From: Paraburkholderia susongensis
Lineage (GTDB): Bacteria > Pseudomonadota > Gammaproteobacteria > Burkholderiales > Burkholderiaceae
Reading direction: 5' to 3'
Assembly: GCF_900177725.1 (NCBI RefSeq)
Contig: NZ_FXAT01000004.1
Coordinates: 372,001-436,000 of the forward strand
DNA: 64,000 nt
The position numbers and the translations under genes are program-made. Shown one piece after another: positions 16,308 through 26,174 of this stretch. Each line of letters opens with the position of its first letter. Position 1 is the first letter of the stretch. The notes below the pieces were generated by a model, which made no database searches, was not told the origin of the DNA, and saw only the letters and a program-made list of their open reading frames with translations.

Positions 16308-17795
16308 ATGAGCCTCGCGATCCGTTTCGACGACATCCGCAAGGACTTCGGGCCCGTGCGCGTGCTGCATGGTGTGAGCTTCGACCTCGCGCCGGGGCGC
16401 ATCTACGGCCTGCTCGGCGAGAACGGCGCGGGCAAGTCGACGCTGATGAAAATTCTCGCCGGTTATGAAACGGCGACTTCGGGCAGCGTGCTCGTCGACG
16501 GTCACGCGCAGCGCTTTGCCGGTTCGCGCGATGCCGAAGCGCAGGGCATCGTGCTGATTCACCAGGAGTTCAACCTCGCCGAGCATCTGACGATCGCGCA
16601 GAACATGTACCTCGGCCACGAGAAGCGGCGCGGCTGGTTCGTCGACGACGCCGCGATGCGCGCCGACGCCGCGCGCTATCTCGCGCAGGTCGGGCTCGAA
16701 CGCGCGCCGGACACGAAGGTGCGCGAGCTGATCGTCGCGGAAAAGCAGATGGTCGAAATCGCGAAGGCGCTGTCGCGCCGTGCGCGTCTGCTCATCATGG
16801 ACGAGCCGACCGCGACGCTGACGCCTGCCGAAACCGAACGGCTCTTCGCGCTGATGATGCGTCTGAAGGCCGATGGCGTGACGATCGTCTACATCTCGCA
16901 CAAGCTCGATGAAGTCGAGCGCATCACCGACGAAGTGATCGTGATGCGCGACGGCCGCTTCGTCGCGCGCGGCGAGACCGCGGGGCTCGCGCGTCAGCAG
17001 ATGGCGAACCTGATGGTCGGGCGCGAACTGTCCGACATGTTCCCCGACAAGCTGAGCGTGCCCGCCGACGCTCCGATCGCCATGCAGGTGAGCGGCCTCA
17101 CGGTGCCCAACTGGGTCGAGGACCTGAGCTTCGAGGTGCGCGCGGGCGAAGTGCTCGGCTTCGCGGGCCTCGTCGGCGCGGGCCGCACCGAGGCGTTCGA
17201 GGCGATCATCGGCCTGCGCAGGCGCACGGCGGGCACGATCGCAATTGCTGGACGGCGCGCCGATCTGAAGAGTCCGCGCGAGGCGATGCGTCACGGTCTC
17301 ACGTATCTGAGCGAGGACCGCAAGGGCAAAGGCCTGCACGTCGACCTGAACCTGCAGGACAACCTCACGCTGATGACGCTCGAGCGCTACGCGCATCCGC
17401 TGCTCGACATGAAGGCCGGGCGAGCGGCGCTCACGAAGGCGGTCGGCGAGTTCGGCATCCGCACCGGCGACCTGTCGAGCCGCGCGCGCATGCTCTCGGG
17501 CGGCAACCAGCAGAAGCTCGCGCTCGCGAAGTTCCTGCAGCCCGACCCGAACGTGATCGTGCTCGACGAGCCGACGCGCGGCGTCGACGTCGGCGCGAAA
17601 CGCGATATCTATTTTCTGATTCATCGCCTCGCCGCGCAGGGCCGCGCGGTGATCGTCATTTCATCCGAACTGATCGAGCTGATCGGCTTGTGCCATCGCG
17701 TCGCGGTGATGCGCGCGGGACGCCTGCAAGCGACGCTCACGCTCGAGCATCTGACCGAAGAGGAGTTGATCGCACATGCGACCGGCACCCACTGA
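16308..17795 (+). CDS. Sugar ABC transporter ATP-binding protein (RbsA-type, two ATPase domains)
   Basis: A 495-residue tandem ATPase energising import of a monosaccharide or polyol. The first domain has Walker [10 protein letters not shown] near residue 40, an [15 protein letters not shown] signature and [12 protein letters not shown]alker B. The second has a degenerate Walker A ([13 protein letters not shown]), an intact [16 protein letters not shown] signature and [20 protein letters not shown]. This arrangement is that of RbsA, XylG and MglA. It starts four bases after the LacI gene, and its end overlaps the permease start by 20 bases, so the genes are co-translated. The sugar cannot be named from this subunit. 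Confidence 0.92.
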   Translation: MSLAIRFDDIRKDFGPVRVLHGVSFDLAPGRIYGLLGENGAGKSTLMKILAGYETATSGSVLVDGHAQRFAGSRDAEAQGIVLIHQEFNLAEHLTIAQNMYLGHEKRRGWFVDDAAMRADAARYLAQVGLERAPDTKVRELIVAEKQMVEIAKALSRRARLLIMDEPTATLTPAETERLFALMMRLKADGVTIVYISHKLDEVERITDEVIVMRDGRFVARGETAGLARQQMANLMVGRELSDMFPDKLSVPADAPIAMQVSGLTVPNWVEDLSFEVRAGEVLGFAGLVGAGRTEAFEAIIGLRRRTAGTIAIAGRRADLKSPREAMRHGLTYLSEDRKGKGLHVDLNLQDNLTLMTLERYAHPLLDMKAGRAALTKAVGEFGIRTGDLSSRARMLSGGNQQKLALAKFLQPDPNVIVLDEPTRGVDVGAKRDIYFLIHRLAAQGRAVIVISSELIELIGLCHRVAVMRAGRLQATLTLEHLTEEELIAHATGTH

Positions 17796-18789
17796 AGCCG
17801 TGCAATCGCGCCGTGCGCTGCGCGTCGCGCAGCGGCTCTATACGCTCGGGCCGCTCGTCGGGCTGATCGTGCTGTGCATCGTCGGCACGCTGCTCAATCG
17901 CGATTTCGCGACGCTCGACAACCTCATGAACGTGCTGACGCGCACGTCGTTCATCGGCATCATCGCGGTCGGCATGACCTTCGTGATTATCTCGGGCGGC
18001 ATCGATCTGTCGGTCGGCTCGATGGCTGCGCTGATCGCGGGCAGCATGATCTGGCTCATGAACGCTCTCGCGTCGGGCGCGGCCGGCCATACGCTGTCGC
18101 CGTTGCTGATCGTGACGATCGGCATTGTCGCGGCGCTCGTGCTCGGCGCAATGTTCGGCTGCGCGCACGGCTTGCTCATCACCAAGGGGCGCATCGAGCC
18201 GTTCATCGTCACGCTCGGCACGCTCGGGATTTTCCGCGCGGTGCTGACGTGGCTCGCCGACGGCGGCGCATTGACGCTCGACAATTCGTTGTCCGATCTA
18301 TATGGCCCTGTCTACTACGCGAGCCTGTTCGGTGTGCCGGTGCCGATCTGGGTGTTTCTCGTGGTCGCGGCGGGCGGCGCGCTGATCCTCAATCGCACCG
18401 CGTTCGGCCGGCACGTGCAGGCGATCGGCTCGAACGAACAGGTCGCGCGCTATGCGGCGATTCGCGTCGATACGGTGAAGATCGTCACGTATGTGCTGCT
18501 CGGTATCTGCGTCGGTGTGGCGACGGTGCTCTATGTGCCGCGCCTCGGCTCCGCCACGCCGACTACCGGCCTCCTGTGGGAACTCGAAGCGATCGCTTCG
18601 GTGGTGGTCGGCGGCACGGCCCTCAAGGGCGGCGAGGGTCGTGTGATCGGCACGGTGATCGGCGCGATCCTGCTCTCGGTGATCGCCAATATCCTGAATC
18701 TGACCAGCATCATCAGCGTGTATCTGAATGCGGCGGTGCAGGGCGTCGTGATTATTTTCGTCGCGTTCGTGCAGCGGGGGCGGCGGTAG
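17776..18789 (+). CDS. Sugar ABC transporter permease (RbsC-type)
   Basis: A 337-residue membrane protein of the RbsC/XylH family with about eight to ten hydrophobic segments. Typical motifs are [58 protein letters not shown] and [18 protein letters not shown]. The ATG overlaps the end of the ATPase gene and follows GAGGAG. It pairs with the upstream tandem ATPase and the downstream periplasmic binding protein to make a complete CUT2-type importer. Confidence 0.92.
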   Translation: MRPAPTEAVQSRRALRVAQRLYTLGPLVGLIVLCIVGTLLNRDFATLDNLMNVLTRTSFIGIIAVGMTFVIISGGIDLSVGSMAALIAGSMIWLMNALASGAAGHTLSPLLIVTIGIVAALVLGAMFGCAHGLLITKGRIEPFIVTLGTLGIFRAVLTWLADGGALTLDNSLSDLYGPVYYASLFGVPVPIWVFLVVAAGGALILNRTAFGRHVQAIGSNEQVARYAAIRVDTVKIVTYVLLGICVGVATVLYVPRLGSATPTTGLLWELEAIASVVVGGTALKGGEGRVIGTVIGAILLSVIANILNLTSIISVYLNAAVQGVVIIFVAFVQRGRR

Positions 18790-18864
18790 TGAAGCAGTGG
18801 TGGCAATCTGAACGCAGGTCCGAAAAACGGGGCGCCCGAACGCCTCAACATTGGAGACACAACC

Positions 18865-19827
18865 ATGAAGCAGGTCATTCGAGCGATCGGCGCCGGCATG
18901 CTGGCGTTGGGAATACTGGGCACGGCGGGCGCAGCGCGCGCCGACGACAAGGTCACGCTGGGCGTCGCGATTCCGACGGCCGACCACGGTTTCACCGGCG
19001 GTATCGTCTGGTGGGCGAACAAAGCGAAGGCCGATCTCGAGAAAGCGCATCCCGATCTGAAGGTGATCGTGAAGACCGCGGCCAACGCGCCCGACCAGGC
19101 GAACCAGTTGCAGGACCTCGTGACCGTCAACAAGATCAACTCGCTCGTGATCTTCCCGTACGAATCGGCCTCGCTCACCCAGCCGGTCGCGCAGGTGAAG
19201 AAGAAGGGCGTGTACGTGACCGTGGTCGATCGCGGGCTCACGGACACGAGCGCGCAAGATGCCTACGTCGCCGGCGACAACACCGCATTCGGCAAAATTC
19301 CGGCCGAGTATATGGCGAAGGCGCTCGGCGGCAAGGGCAACATCGTCGCGTTGCGCGGCATTCCGACCACGCTCGACAACGAGCGCTGGACCGCGTTCAC
19401 GAACGTGATGAAGAACTATCCGGACATCAAGATTCTCGATGCGAAGTACGCGAACTGGAATCGCGACGACGCGTTCAAGGTGATGCAGGACTACCTGACG
19501 CGCTTCAAGCACATCGACGCCGTGTGGGCCGCCGACGACGACATGGCGGTCGGCGTCATCAAGGCAATCGACCAGGCGAAGCGCAACGACATCAAGATCG
19601 TGTTCGGCGGCGCGGGCTCGAAGGGCATGGTGAAGAACGTGATGGACGGCGCGCCGATGATCCAGGCCGACGTGTCGTACTCGCCGAAATTCATCTACGA
19701 CGCGATCAAGCTCACGGCCGAGGCGCGTCTGAAGGGCGAGAAGCTGCCGGCCACGACGATCATTCCGTCGGTGCTGATTACGAAGGAAAACGCGCAGCAG
19801 TTCTATTTTCCGGACTCGCCGTTCTAG
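18865..19827 (+). CDS. Periplasmic sugar-binding protein (RbsB-type)
   Basis: A 320-residue secreted binding protein of peripla_BP_4 type. The signal peptide has a hydrophobic core and cleavage near ARA. The mature protein begins [20 protein letters not shown], with [19 protein letters not shown] and [18 protein letters not shown] as expected for ligand-closing loops. The final [20 protein letters not shown] is a typical family end. GGAGA precedes the ATG after a 75-base gap. It gives the importer its specificity, which I cannot tell; the isomerase and dehydrogenase downstream suggest a sugar or glycoside oxidised at a ring hydroxyl. Confidence 0.9.
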   Translation: MKQVIRAIGAGMLALGILGTAGAARADDKVTLGVAIPTADHGFTGGIVWWANKAKADLEKAHPDLKVIVKTAANAPDQANQLQDLVTVNKINSLVIFPYESASLTQPVAQVKKKGVYVTVVDRGLTDTSAQDAYVAGDNTAFGKIPAEYMAKALGGKGNIVALRGIPTTLDNERWTAFTNVMKNYPDIKILDAKYANWNRDDAFKVMQDYLTRFKHIDAVWAADDDMAVGVIKAIDQAKRNDIKIVFGGAGSKGMVKNVMDGAPMIQADVSYSPKFIYDAIKLTAEARLKGEKLPATTIIPSVLITKENAQQFYFPDSPF

Positions 19828-19954
19828 GCAGCGTCCGGGCGGCGCGTCGAGCATCGCTTCGGGCATTTGCTCGCCGGTCGTTTAGCGCGCGCGGGAGCGT
19901 CCCGCTCTTCGGGGGGAACGCGGCCCGCGCGCACAAAGTTCGAGGAACCGTACG

Positions 19955-21004
19955 ATGAAAACCATCAAAGGTCCGGCGATCTTTCTCGCACAGTTCATGG
20001 GCGACGAGGTGCCGTTCGACAATCTCGCGCATCTCGCGGGCTGGGCCGCAGGTCTCGGCTTCAAGGGCATTCAGGTGCCGTGTGATCCGCGCCTGATCGA
20101 TCTGGAGAAAGCGGCCACGAGCGATGCGTATTGCGACGAGCTGCGCGAAACCGTCGACGATGCGGGCGTGGCGATCACCGAACTGTCGACGCATCTGCAA
20201 GGGCAACTCGTCGCCGTGCATCCGGCCTACGACACGCTCTTCGATGGCTTCGCCGCGCCGCATGTGCGCGGCAACGCGGCGGCGCGCACGCAATGGGCGA
20301 TCGCGCAGATGAAGCTCGCCGCGCAGGCATCGCGCCGTTTGGGATTGGACACGCACGTGTCGTTTTCCGGCGCGCTCGCGTGGCCGTATCTGTATCCGTG
20401 GCCGCAGCGGCCCGCCGGTCTGGTCGAAGCCGCGTTCGACGAACTCGCGCGCCGCTGGACCCCGATTCTCGATGCGTTCGATGCAGCCGGCGTCGACGTG
20501 TGCTACGAGCTGCATCCGGGCGAAGACCTGCACGACGGCGTGAGCTTCGAGCGCTTTCTCGCCGCGGTGAAGCAGCACGCGCGCGCGAACATTCTCTACG
20601 ACCCGAGTCATTTCGTGTTGCAGCAGCTCGACTACCTCGCGTTCATCGACATCTATCACGAGCGCATCAAGGCGTTTCATGTGAAGGACGCCGAGTTTCG
20701 TCCGACCGGCAAGCAGGGTGTGTATGGCGGCTACAGCGACTGGGTCGAACGCGCGGGGCGCTTTCGCTCGCTTGGCGATGGACAGATCGACTTCGGCGCG
20801 ATCTTCTCGAAGATGGCGCAGTTCGATTTTCCGGGCTGGGCCGTGCTCGAATGGGAGTGCGCGCTCAAGCATCCGCACGACGGCGCGCGCGAGGGGGCGG
20901 AATTTATCCGGCGGCACATCATCCGCGTGGCCGAGCATGCGTTCGACGATTTCGCTGGTAGTGGTGTCGATGCCGCGCAACTGAAGAGCGTGCTCGGCAT
21001 CTGA
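19955..21004 (+). CDS. Sugar isomerase/epimerase, xylose isomerase-like TIM barrel
   Basis: A 349-residue AP-endonuclease-2-type barrel. Likely metal ligands are seen in order: Glu in CYELHPGED, Asp in ILYDPSHF, His in IKAFHVKDAEF and Glu in AVLEWECALK. THLQGQLVAVHPAYD near the N terminus is conserved in this subgroup. The gene follows the binding protein by 127 bases and precedes a Gfo/Idh/MocA dehydrogenase. That pair recalls YcjR-YcjS and similar couples, where a dehydrogenase makes a 3-keto sugar and the barrel enzyme epimerises or isomerises it. The assignment to that chemistry is inference; the fold call is firm. Confidence 0.85.
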   Translation: MKTIKGPAIFLAQFMGDEVPFDNLAHLAGWAAGLGFKGIQVPCDPRLIDLEKAATSDAYCDELRETVDDAGVAITELSTHLQGQLVAVHPAYDTLFDGFAAPHVRGNAAARTQWAIAQMKLAAQASRRLGLDTHVSFSGALAWPYLYPWPQRPAGLVEAAFDELARRWTPILDAFDAAGVDVCYELHPGEDLHDGVSFERFLAAVKQHARANILYDPSHFVLQQLDYLAFIDIYHERIKAFHVKDAEFRPTGKQGVYGGYSDWVERAGRFRSLGDGQIDFGAIFSKMAQFDFPGWAVLEWECALKHPHDGAREGAEFIRRHIIRVAEHAFDDFAGSGVDAAQLKSVLGI

Positions 21005-21047
21005 ACGCGATGAACGCGATGAACGCGATGAACGCGATGAACGCGAG
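21005..21047. repeat. Tandem repeat of AACGCGATG between two operon genes
   Basis: Four full 9-base copies and part of a fifth begin directly after the isomerase stop. Each unit contains an ATG, but none begins the known downstream protein. Slippage here could change the spacing to the dehydrogenase gene. Confidence 0.85.
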
Positions 21048-21062
21048 GGGGCGATCGAGCGC

Positions 21063-22268
21063 ATGGCCCACGGTATGACCCAACGCATGGGAGCGAAAAC
21101 GATGCTACACAGAAGGCTCAGGCTCGGCATGGTCGGCGGCGGGCAGGGCGCATTCATCGGCGCGGTGCACCGGATCGCCGCGCGGCTCGACGATCGTTTC
21201 GAACTCGTGGCGGGCGCGTTGTCGTCCGATCCGCAGCGCGCGCAGGCGAGCGCGCTCGAGGCCGGCATCGAGCGCAGCTACGCGGACTGGCGCGAGATGG
21301 CGCGCGCCGAGGCGGCACGCGAGGACGGCATCGACGCGGTCGCGATCGTCACGCCGAATCATCTGCATGCGCCGGTCGCGACCGCGTTTCTCGAAGCCGG
21401 CATTCACGTGATATGCGACAAGCCGCTCGCTGTGTCGCTCGCGCAGGGCGAGGCACTCGCGAAGCTCGCGCGCTCGAGGAAGCGGCTGTTCGCGTTGACG
21501 CATACGTATTCGGGCTATCCGCTCGTGCGTCATGCGCGCGAGCTGGTCGAGCGCGGCGAGCTCGGTGAAATACGCGTCGTGCAGGTCGAGTACGCGCAGG
21601 ACTGGCTCGCCGAGCCGATCGAAGCAAGCGGCGCGAACAGGCAGGCCAACTGGCGCACGGACCCGGCGCTCGCGGGACCGGCCGGCTGTCTCGGCGACAT
21701 CGGCACGCACGCGTATCAGCTGGCCGCTTTCGTCACGGGGATGATGCCGCGAGCGCTCTCCGCGGAGTTGCATACCTTCGTGGCGAGTCGTCGCATCGAC
21801 GATCACGTGCAGGCGATGCTGCGTTATGCGAACGGCGCGCGCGGCATGCTGTGGGCGAGCCAGGTGGCGAGCGGCGCGGAGAACGCGTTGCGGCTGCGCG
21901 TGTATGGCACGAAGGCGGGCCTCGCGTTCGATCAGGAGCAGCCGAACGAATTGTGGTTCACGCCGCTCGGCGGCATGGCCGAGCGGTTGACGCGCGGACG
22001 TGTGAAAAGCGCCGCCGCCGCGCATGCGACGCGCGTGCCGCAGGGGCATCCGGAAGGCTATCTCGAAGCGTTCGCACAGTTGTACAAGGACGCGGCGCTG
22101 CAGATCGGCGCGCTGAACGAAGGCCGCGAACCGCCGCCCGAAAGCCGGCTGTTGACGACGGTCGATGACGGCGTGGACGGTCTGCGTTTTATCGAGGCTG
22201 TGCTCGCGAGCAGCGCGGCGGATGGGCAGTGGAAGGAGATCGCGGCGGGTTCAGGCGCCGGAATGTGA
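21063..22268 (+). CDS. Gfo/Idh/MocA-family NAD(P)-dependent oxidoreductase
   Basis: Cytosolic sugar dehydrogenase of up to 401 residues. The Rossmann start is [20 protein letters not shown], followed by [13 protein letters not shown] and [13 protein letters not shown], where DKP replaces the common EKP lysine motif and keeps the catalytic Lys. [16 protein letters not shown] in the C-terminal domain carries the usual Asp and His. Three starts are possible; the ATG at 21102 ([10 protein letters not shown]) with GGGAG upstream fits the family best, while 21063 adds 13 residues. With the preceding barrel isomerase and importer it probably oxidises the imported sugar or its derivative. Confidence 0.88.
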   Translation: MAHGMTQRMGAKTMLHRRLRLGMVGGGQGAFIGAVHRIAARLDDRFELVAGALSSDPQRAQASALEAGIERSYADWREMARAEAAREDGIDAVAIVTPNHLHAPVATAFLEAGIHVICDKPLAVSLAQGEALAKLARSRKRLFALTHTYSGYPLVRHARELVERGELGEIRVVQVEYAQDWLAEPIEASGANRQANWRTDPALAGPAGCLGDIGTHAYQLAAFVTGMMPRALSAELHTFVASRRIDDHVQAMLRYANGARGMLWASQVASGAENALRLRVYGTKAGLAFDQEQPNELWFTPLGGMAERLTRGRVKSAAAAHATRVPQGHPEGYLEAFAQLYKDAALQIGALNEGREPPPESRLLTTVDDGVDGLRFIEAVLASSAADGQWKEIAAGSGAGM

Positions 22269-22400
22269 GTGACGGAGTGTGAGTGACGGCAGGTGAGTGG
22301 ATTGGCAGCAGGTCAGCGGGTAACGGTGTGGGACCACGAAGCCGTACTGTCGCGAATGCGTTACGCCGACGCTGCATCGCACCGCAGTTGCGCAACCGCG

Positions 22401-22661
22401 TCACTCTCCCTTGCTCTTCTTGATCTGCGCTTCGAATGCGATGTCGAGCTTGCTTGCCTTGCGTGGTTTCTGCGGGCCGAACGCGTCGACGAATTTGACG
22501 AAGTCGTCGAGCGCCAGCGGCTCAGAGACCTTCTTGTCGACGCCGCTCGATTTGTCGACCAGATAGAACAGGCCGCCTGACAGACTGATTGCGGCAAAGC
22601 GGGGATTGCCGCTGCGCGTTTTAAGCCGCTCGACGGCGTGGATGGCTCGGGTGGTGCGCAT
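22401..22661 (-). CDS. Conserved hypothetical protein (86 residues)
   Basis: A small basic protein reading AVERLKTRSGNPRFAAISLS, then SGGLFYLVDKSSGVDKKVSE, and ending in a Lys-rich tail (KASKLDIAFEAQIKKSKGE). I recall no named family. No signal peptide, membrane segment or Cys pair is present. It is convergent with the sugar operon and divergent from the siderophore receptor. Codon use is like its neighbours and alternative frames are poor, so I think it is real, but the start has no clear ribosome site. Function unknown. Confidence 0.6.
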   Translation of the reverse strand: MRTTRAIHAVERLKTRSGNPRFAAISLSGGLFYLVDKSSGVDKKVSEPLALDDFVKFVDAFGPQKPRKASKLDIAFEAQIKKSKGE

Positions 22662-22984
22662 GGTGGGACTGCCGAGTGAGGAAAGATTGCTACTTTAACA
22701 ATTCCGATGATGTTTCGCGTCCGTGGGGATAGGGGAGAGGGCGCCATCAAGGTTCTCGAGTGCGGTATGCGCTTCGTGCGGACGAGCCGCCTTCAGATGC
22801 TGTCTGTTATTCCACCAGACGAAATCCTGCCTCCCGTGAGGCCGCACGCCTCACCTTCCTAAGTCACCAAACCAAGCCACCAAATCGGCATCGAGCGCGG
22901 AACAGACGCTGCATCGAAAGCCCGAAAAAATCCAGGCGTAATGCTTTTAAAAGTTAAAAGGCTTTGCTAACATCGCGCACTTGT

Positions 22985-23003
22985 AATGAGAATGACTCTC
23001 ATT
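22985..23003. promoter_or_regulatory. Fur box before the siderophore receptor gene
   Basis: AATGAGAATGACTCTCATT is an inverted repeat (AATGAGA and TCTCATT around five bases) close to the Fur consensus. It lies 39 bases before the receptor's start codon within an AT-rich promoter stretch. Iron repression of the receptor is expected. The remainder of the 22662-23041 gap shows no gene. Confidence 0.75.
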
Positions 23004-23041
23004 CAATAAAAAGCGCCGAGGCGCGCCGATCGTTGGCAAAC

Positions 23042-25255
23042 ATGAAAAATCAAGAAATCGAACGCCCGAGCGGGCGCGTGCTTCATCGTCCTTTGCGGAT
23101 TGCCGCCTGGGTAACTTTTGTCGTCGCGGCCCAATCCGCCTTTGCGCAAAGCGCCGCGGGCGTTGACGCCGCGGCGCCGGACGCCACCGCAAACGCCGCG
23201 GCGGGCAGCGCCCCGGCCGCAAGCGGCGGCGAGCAGGCGCTACCCGTCGTCAAGGTGACGGCGGCCCAGCAGAGCGACTCGCCGCTGAATCTGAACACGC
23301 CGGTCTCGGCAGGCGCGCTCGGTACGCGCTCACAGCTCGATACGCCGTTCTCGACCACCATCGTGACCGGCGAAGAGCTTGCCGACCGCCAGGCGAACAA
23401 GCTCGGCGACGTGTTCGCGGGCGACGCCTCGGTGACCGACAACAGCAACGGCTACAGCGCATGGGCGACGTATATCTCGATTCGCGGCCTGCCGATCGAC
23501 TGGCAGAACGGCTTTCGCATCAACGGCAATCCGTTCATTTCGTACGGCATCACGATGCCCTATGAAAACCTCGAACGCGTCGAGCTGCTCAAGGGTCTCG
23601 GCGGCTTCATGTACGGTTTCGTGCAGCCGGGCGGGGTCGTCAACTACGTGACGAAGAAGCCGGGCAACGAGCCCGTGACGAGCGTGTCGGTCGGCTACCG
23701 GATGGACAGCGTGTTCAGCCAGCACGCCGATCTGAGCCGGCGCTTCGGCCCGGACGGCATGTTCGGTGCGCGCATCAATTACACGCACGAGGCGGGCAAG
23801 ACCTACAACGCGGGCGACATCAACCGCAATTCGCTGGCGGTGGCGCTCGACGGTCAGCTCACGCGCGACCTCGACGTCTACTTCGACGCGATCTACCAGC
23901 AAAGCCGCTCGAGCGGCCAGACGCCCGCGATCTACACGGGCAGCTATACGGGCACGAGCCTGCCCGCCACGATCAGCGGCGGCACCAATCTGCTCGGCGG
24001 CACCGATCAGCATCTGAACACGAACCTGCAGCTCTACACGGCGGGCGTCAATTACCAGATCACGCCGGACTGGTCGTTCAAGACGTCGGCGAGCTACAGC
24101 AAATCGACGCGCGACCGCAACGAGAGCACGCTCACGCTGCTCAACCAGGCGGGCGATTACACCGACAACCGCTGGAACGGCGACGAAGGGCATCAGGACA
24201 TCTACTGGCAGGGCGTGTTCGAAGGCAAGGTGAAGACCGGCATCTTCACGCATGATCTGGCGCTCGGCGCGTCGTGGCAGCACCAGACCAACGACTACAG
24301 CGCTGTTTCGCACTCCTTCACGCTCGGCGACGGCAACCTGTTTCAGCCGAACCCGTGGCGCTATTACTCGGGCGCGGGGCTCGACAAATATCGCGCGAGC
24401 GAGATCACGCAAAAGGCGCTGTTCGCGCGCGACACGATCCAGCTCACGAGCCGCTGGTCGCTGCTCGCGGGCCTGCGCTACACGAACTACGATCAGCAGA
24501 CGTACAACGTGGACGGCTCGCTCGCGTCATCGTACGGGCAGAACGGTGTTCTCACGCCGACCGTGGCGCTCATGTACAAGCTCGAACCGAACACGACGCT
24601 GTACGCGAGCTACGTGGAGTCGCTGGAGCAGGGGGCGATCGTCGCGGACATTTACGCGAACGGCGGGCAACTGCTGCGTCCGCTGCGCTCGCGTCAGTAT
24701 GAGGTCGGCGTGAAGAGCGAGCATGGGCGCTGGAGCGCGACGGCCGCGCTGTTTCGCATCGAGCGGGGCGCCGCTTATGCGAACGGCCAGAACGTCTACG
24801 TGCAGGACGGCAACTCGATCTACGAGGGGCTCGAAGCGGGCGGCAGCGTGCGTCTGGGCCGCAGTTGGCAGGTGGCCGGCAATCTGATGCTGCTCGACAC
24901 CTGGTACGCGAAGGGACAGCAATACAACGGCCAGCGCGTGGCCGGTGCGCCGCAGTTCGTCGCCGCGGGCCGCGTGACCTACGACGTGCCGCAGCTGCCG
25001 GGCCTGCAGGTGGGCGCCGACGCGAAATTCACGGGCAGCACGAAGGTTCGTCCGGCGGGCGACCTCGAGACGGGCGGCTATATGATCGTGAACGTCGGTG
25101 CGAACTACATGACTCGCATTGGCGGACATGACGTGACGCTGCGCGCGGCTATCGATAACATCACGAATCGTCGTTACTGGATGTTCCAGTATTCGGACTA
25201 TATTGCGCCGGGAGATCCGCGCATGGTTAGCTTGAATGCCAAAATCGATTTCTGA
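23042..25255 (+). CDS. TonB-dependent siderophore receptor
   Basis: Outer-membrane receptor of about 737 residues for a ferric siderophore. The chosen ATG gives MKNQEIERP and a signal ending near FAQS. An Ala/Gly-rich stretch leads to VVKVTAAQ, then the plug (TPFSTTIVTGEELADRQANK, YISIRGLPIDWQNGFRINGN, ERVELLKGLGGFMYGFVQPG, VNYVTKKP). The barrel ends in the expected Phe (NAKIDF). The sequence pattern is that of the FpvA/FhuE-type siderophore receptor subfamily. It stands alone: no synthesis genes, permease or sigma/anti-sigma pair are adjacent, so it probably takes up a siderophore made elsewhere. A Fur box lies just upstream. Confidence 0.92.
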   Translation: MKNQEIERPSGRVLHRPLRIAAWVTFVVAAQSAFAQSAAGVDAAAPDATANAAAGSAPAASGGEQALPVVKVTAAQQSDSPLNLNTPVSAGALGTRSQLDTPFSTTIVTGEELADRQANKLGDVFAGDASVTDNSNGYSAWATYISIRGLPIDWQNGFRINGNPFISYGITMPYENLERVELLKGLGGFMYGFVQPGGVVNYVTKKPGNEPVTSVSVGYRMDSVFSQHADLSRRFGPDGMFGARINYTHEAGKTYNAGDINRNSLAVALDGQLTRDLDVYFDAIYQQSRSSGQTPAIYTGSYTGTSLPATISGGTNLLGGTDQHLNTNLQLYTAGVNYQITPDWSFKTSASYSKSTRDRNESTLTLLNQAGDYTDNRWNGDEGHQDIYWQGVFEGKVKTGIFTHDLALGASWQHQTNDYSAVSHSFTLGDGNLFQPNPWRYYSGAGLDKYRASEITQKALFARDTIQLTSRWSLLAGLRYTNYDQQTYNVDGSLASSYGQNGVLTPTVALMYKLEPNTTLYASYVESLEQGAIVADIYANGGQLLRPLRSRQYEVGVKSEHGRWSATAALFRIERGAAYANGQNVYVQDGNSIYEGLEAGGSVRLGRSWQVAGNLMLLDTWYAKGQQYNGQRVAGAPQFVAAGRVTYDVPQLPGLQVGADAKFTGSTKVRPAGDLETGGYMIVNVGANYMTRIGGHDVTLRAAIDNITNRRYWMFQYSDYIAPGDPRMVSLNAKIDF

Positions 25256-25365
25256 CCGGAGGGTGGAAGGGATATTGGGGTTGTTTTGTTGTTGTTCTTG
25301 TGGTGTTGGCCTTTCCTTGTTTTCTTGTTGGGGTGTTGGTAGTGCTTCCTTTGCGAGGCTTGTTT

Positions 25366-25970
25366 TCTTTGTTCCTGCGGCGTTGGCCTTTCCTTGCTTT
25401 CTTGTCGGTCTATTAGTGTTGCCCCTGTGCGGGGCGGCACCTACTTTCTTTGCGGCTGCAAAGAAAGTAGGCAAAGAAAGCAGCTTCACACCGCTAATTC
25501 TTAAGTGGGTCCCCTGGCTTGGAGGGGGTAGTGGTGCATCTGGAATCTGTGTTCCCGCACATTCGGCGGTAGTGACAAGGCAGTCATTCTTCCGGCGGCG
25601 CTGCGCGCGCCGACCCCCTGTTCAAAAACCATCGGTTTTTTTCGGCGCATCGCCGAGGCGAAGCCGATGGCCCTCACGGAGCAAGGCTCGCCCCACTGGT
25701 TTCCCTTGCAGACCCGTCCGCGACGCACGTAGTGCGGAGTGGGAGCGGATGATGTCTTTGTCACCAACGCGCAATGTGCGGGGGCACAGATTCCAGATGC
25801 ACCACTGCCCCCTCCAAGCCAGGGGACCCACTTAAGAATTGGCGGTGTGAAGCTGCTTTCTTTGCCTACTTTCTTTGCAGCCGCAAAGAAAGTAGGTGCC
25901 GCCCCGCACAGGGGCAACGCTAATAGACCGATAAGAAAGCAAGGAAAGGCCAACACCGCAAGAACAAAGA
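25366..25970. repeat. Long imperfect inverted repeat, non-coding element
   Basis: Two arms of about 210 bases (25366-25575 and 25757-25970) are near-exact reverse complements around a core of about 180 bases. Each arm contains CTACTTTCTTTGCGGCTGCA, part of a smaller internal palindrome around 25440-25475 and again around 25863-25895. A shorter direct echo of the outer left arm sits at about 25290-25330. Frames in both arms encode similar peptides only because the DNA is mirrored. I recall such AAAGAAAGTAGG-rich repeats scattered in Paraburkholderia genomes. No transposase is seen. It fills most of the 919-base gap between the receptor and dioxygenase genes. Confidence 0.85.
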
Positions 25971-26174
25971 AAAAAAACAGCCCCAACCCTACCAAAGGGC
26001 ACCCCAGATAGGTGTTTGCCCGCATTCTTAAGAGAACCTCTTGAAGGAAAACTAGCCGCGACTTATTGTGCATATCTTGTATATACAACTCTGCAGCGCG
26101 GCAGTTGCATCCGTTCGAACCACATCAAGATTCAGGGGCGATGCCGCTCAGGTCTCAATTACTTTGGAGAACCC

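Noticed and set aside
15189..17624. 811-residue minus-strand open frame
   Set aside because: It is the antisense of the lacI-type and ABC ATPase genes. The Arg/His/Asp-rich composition is typical of shadows in high-GC DNA.
25501..26088. 195-residue minus-strand frame (and a similar plus-strand one at 25236-25835)
   Set aside because: Both lie in the long inverted repeat and encode similar peptides only because the arms mirror each other. There is no ribosome site and no family.
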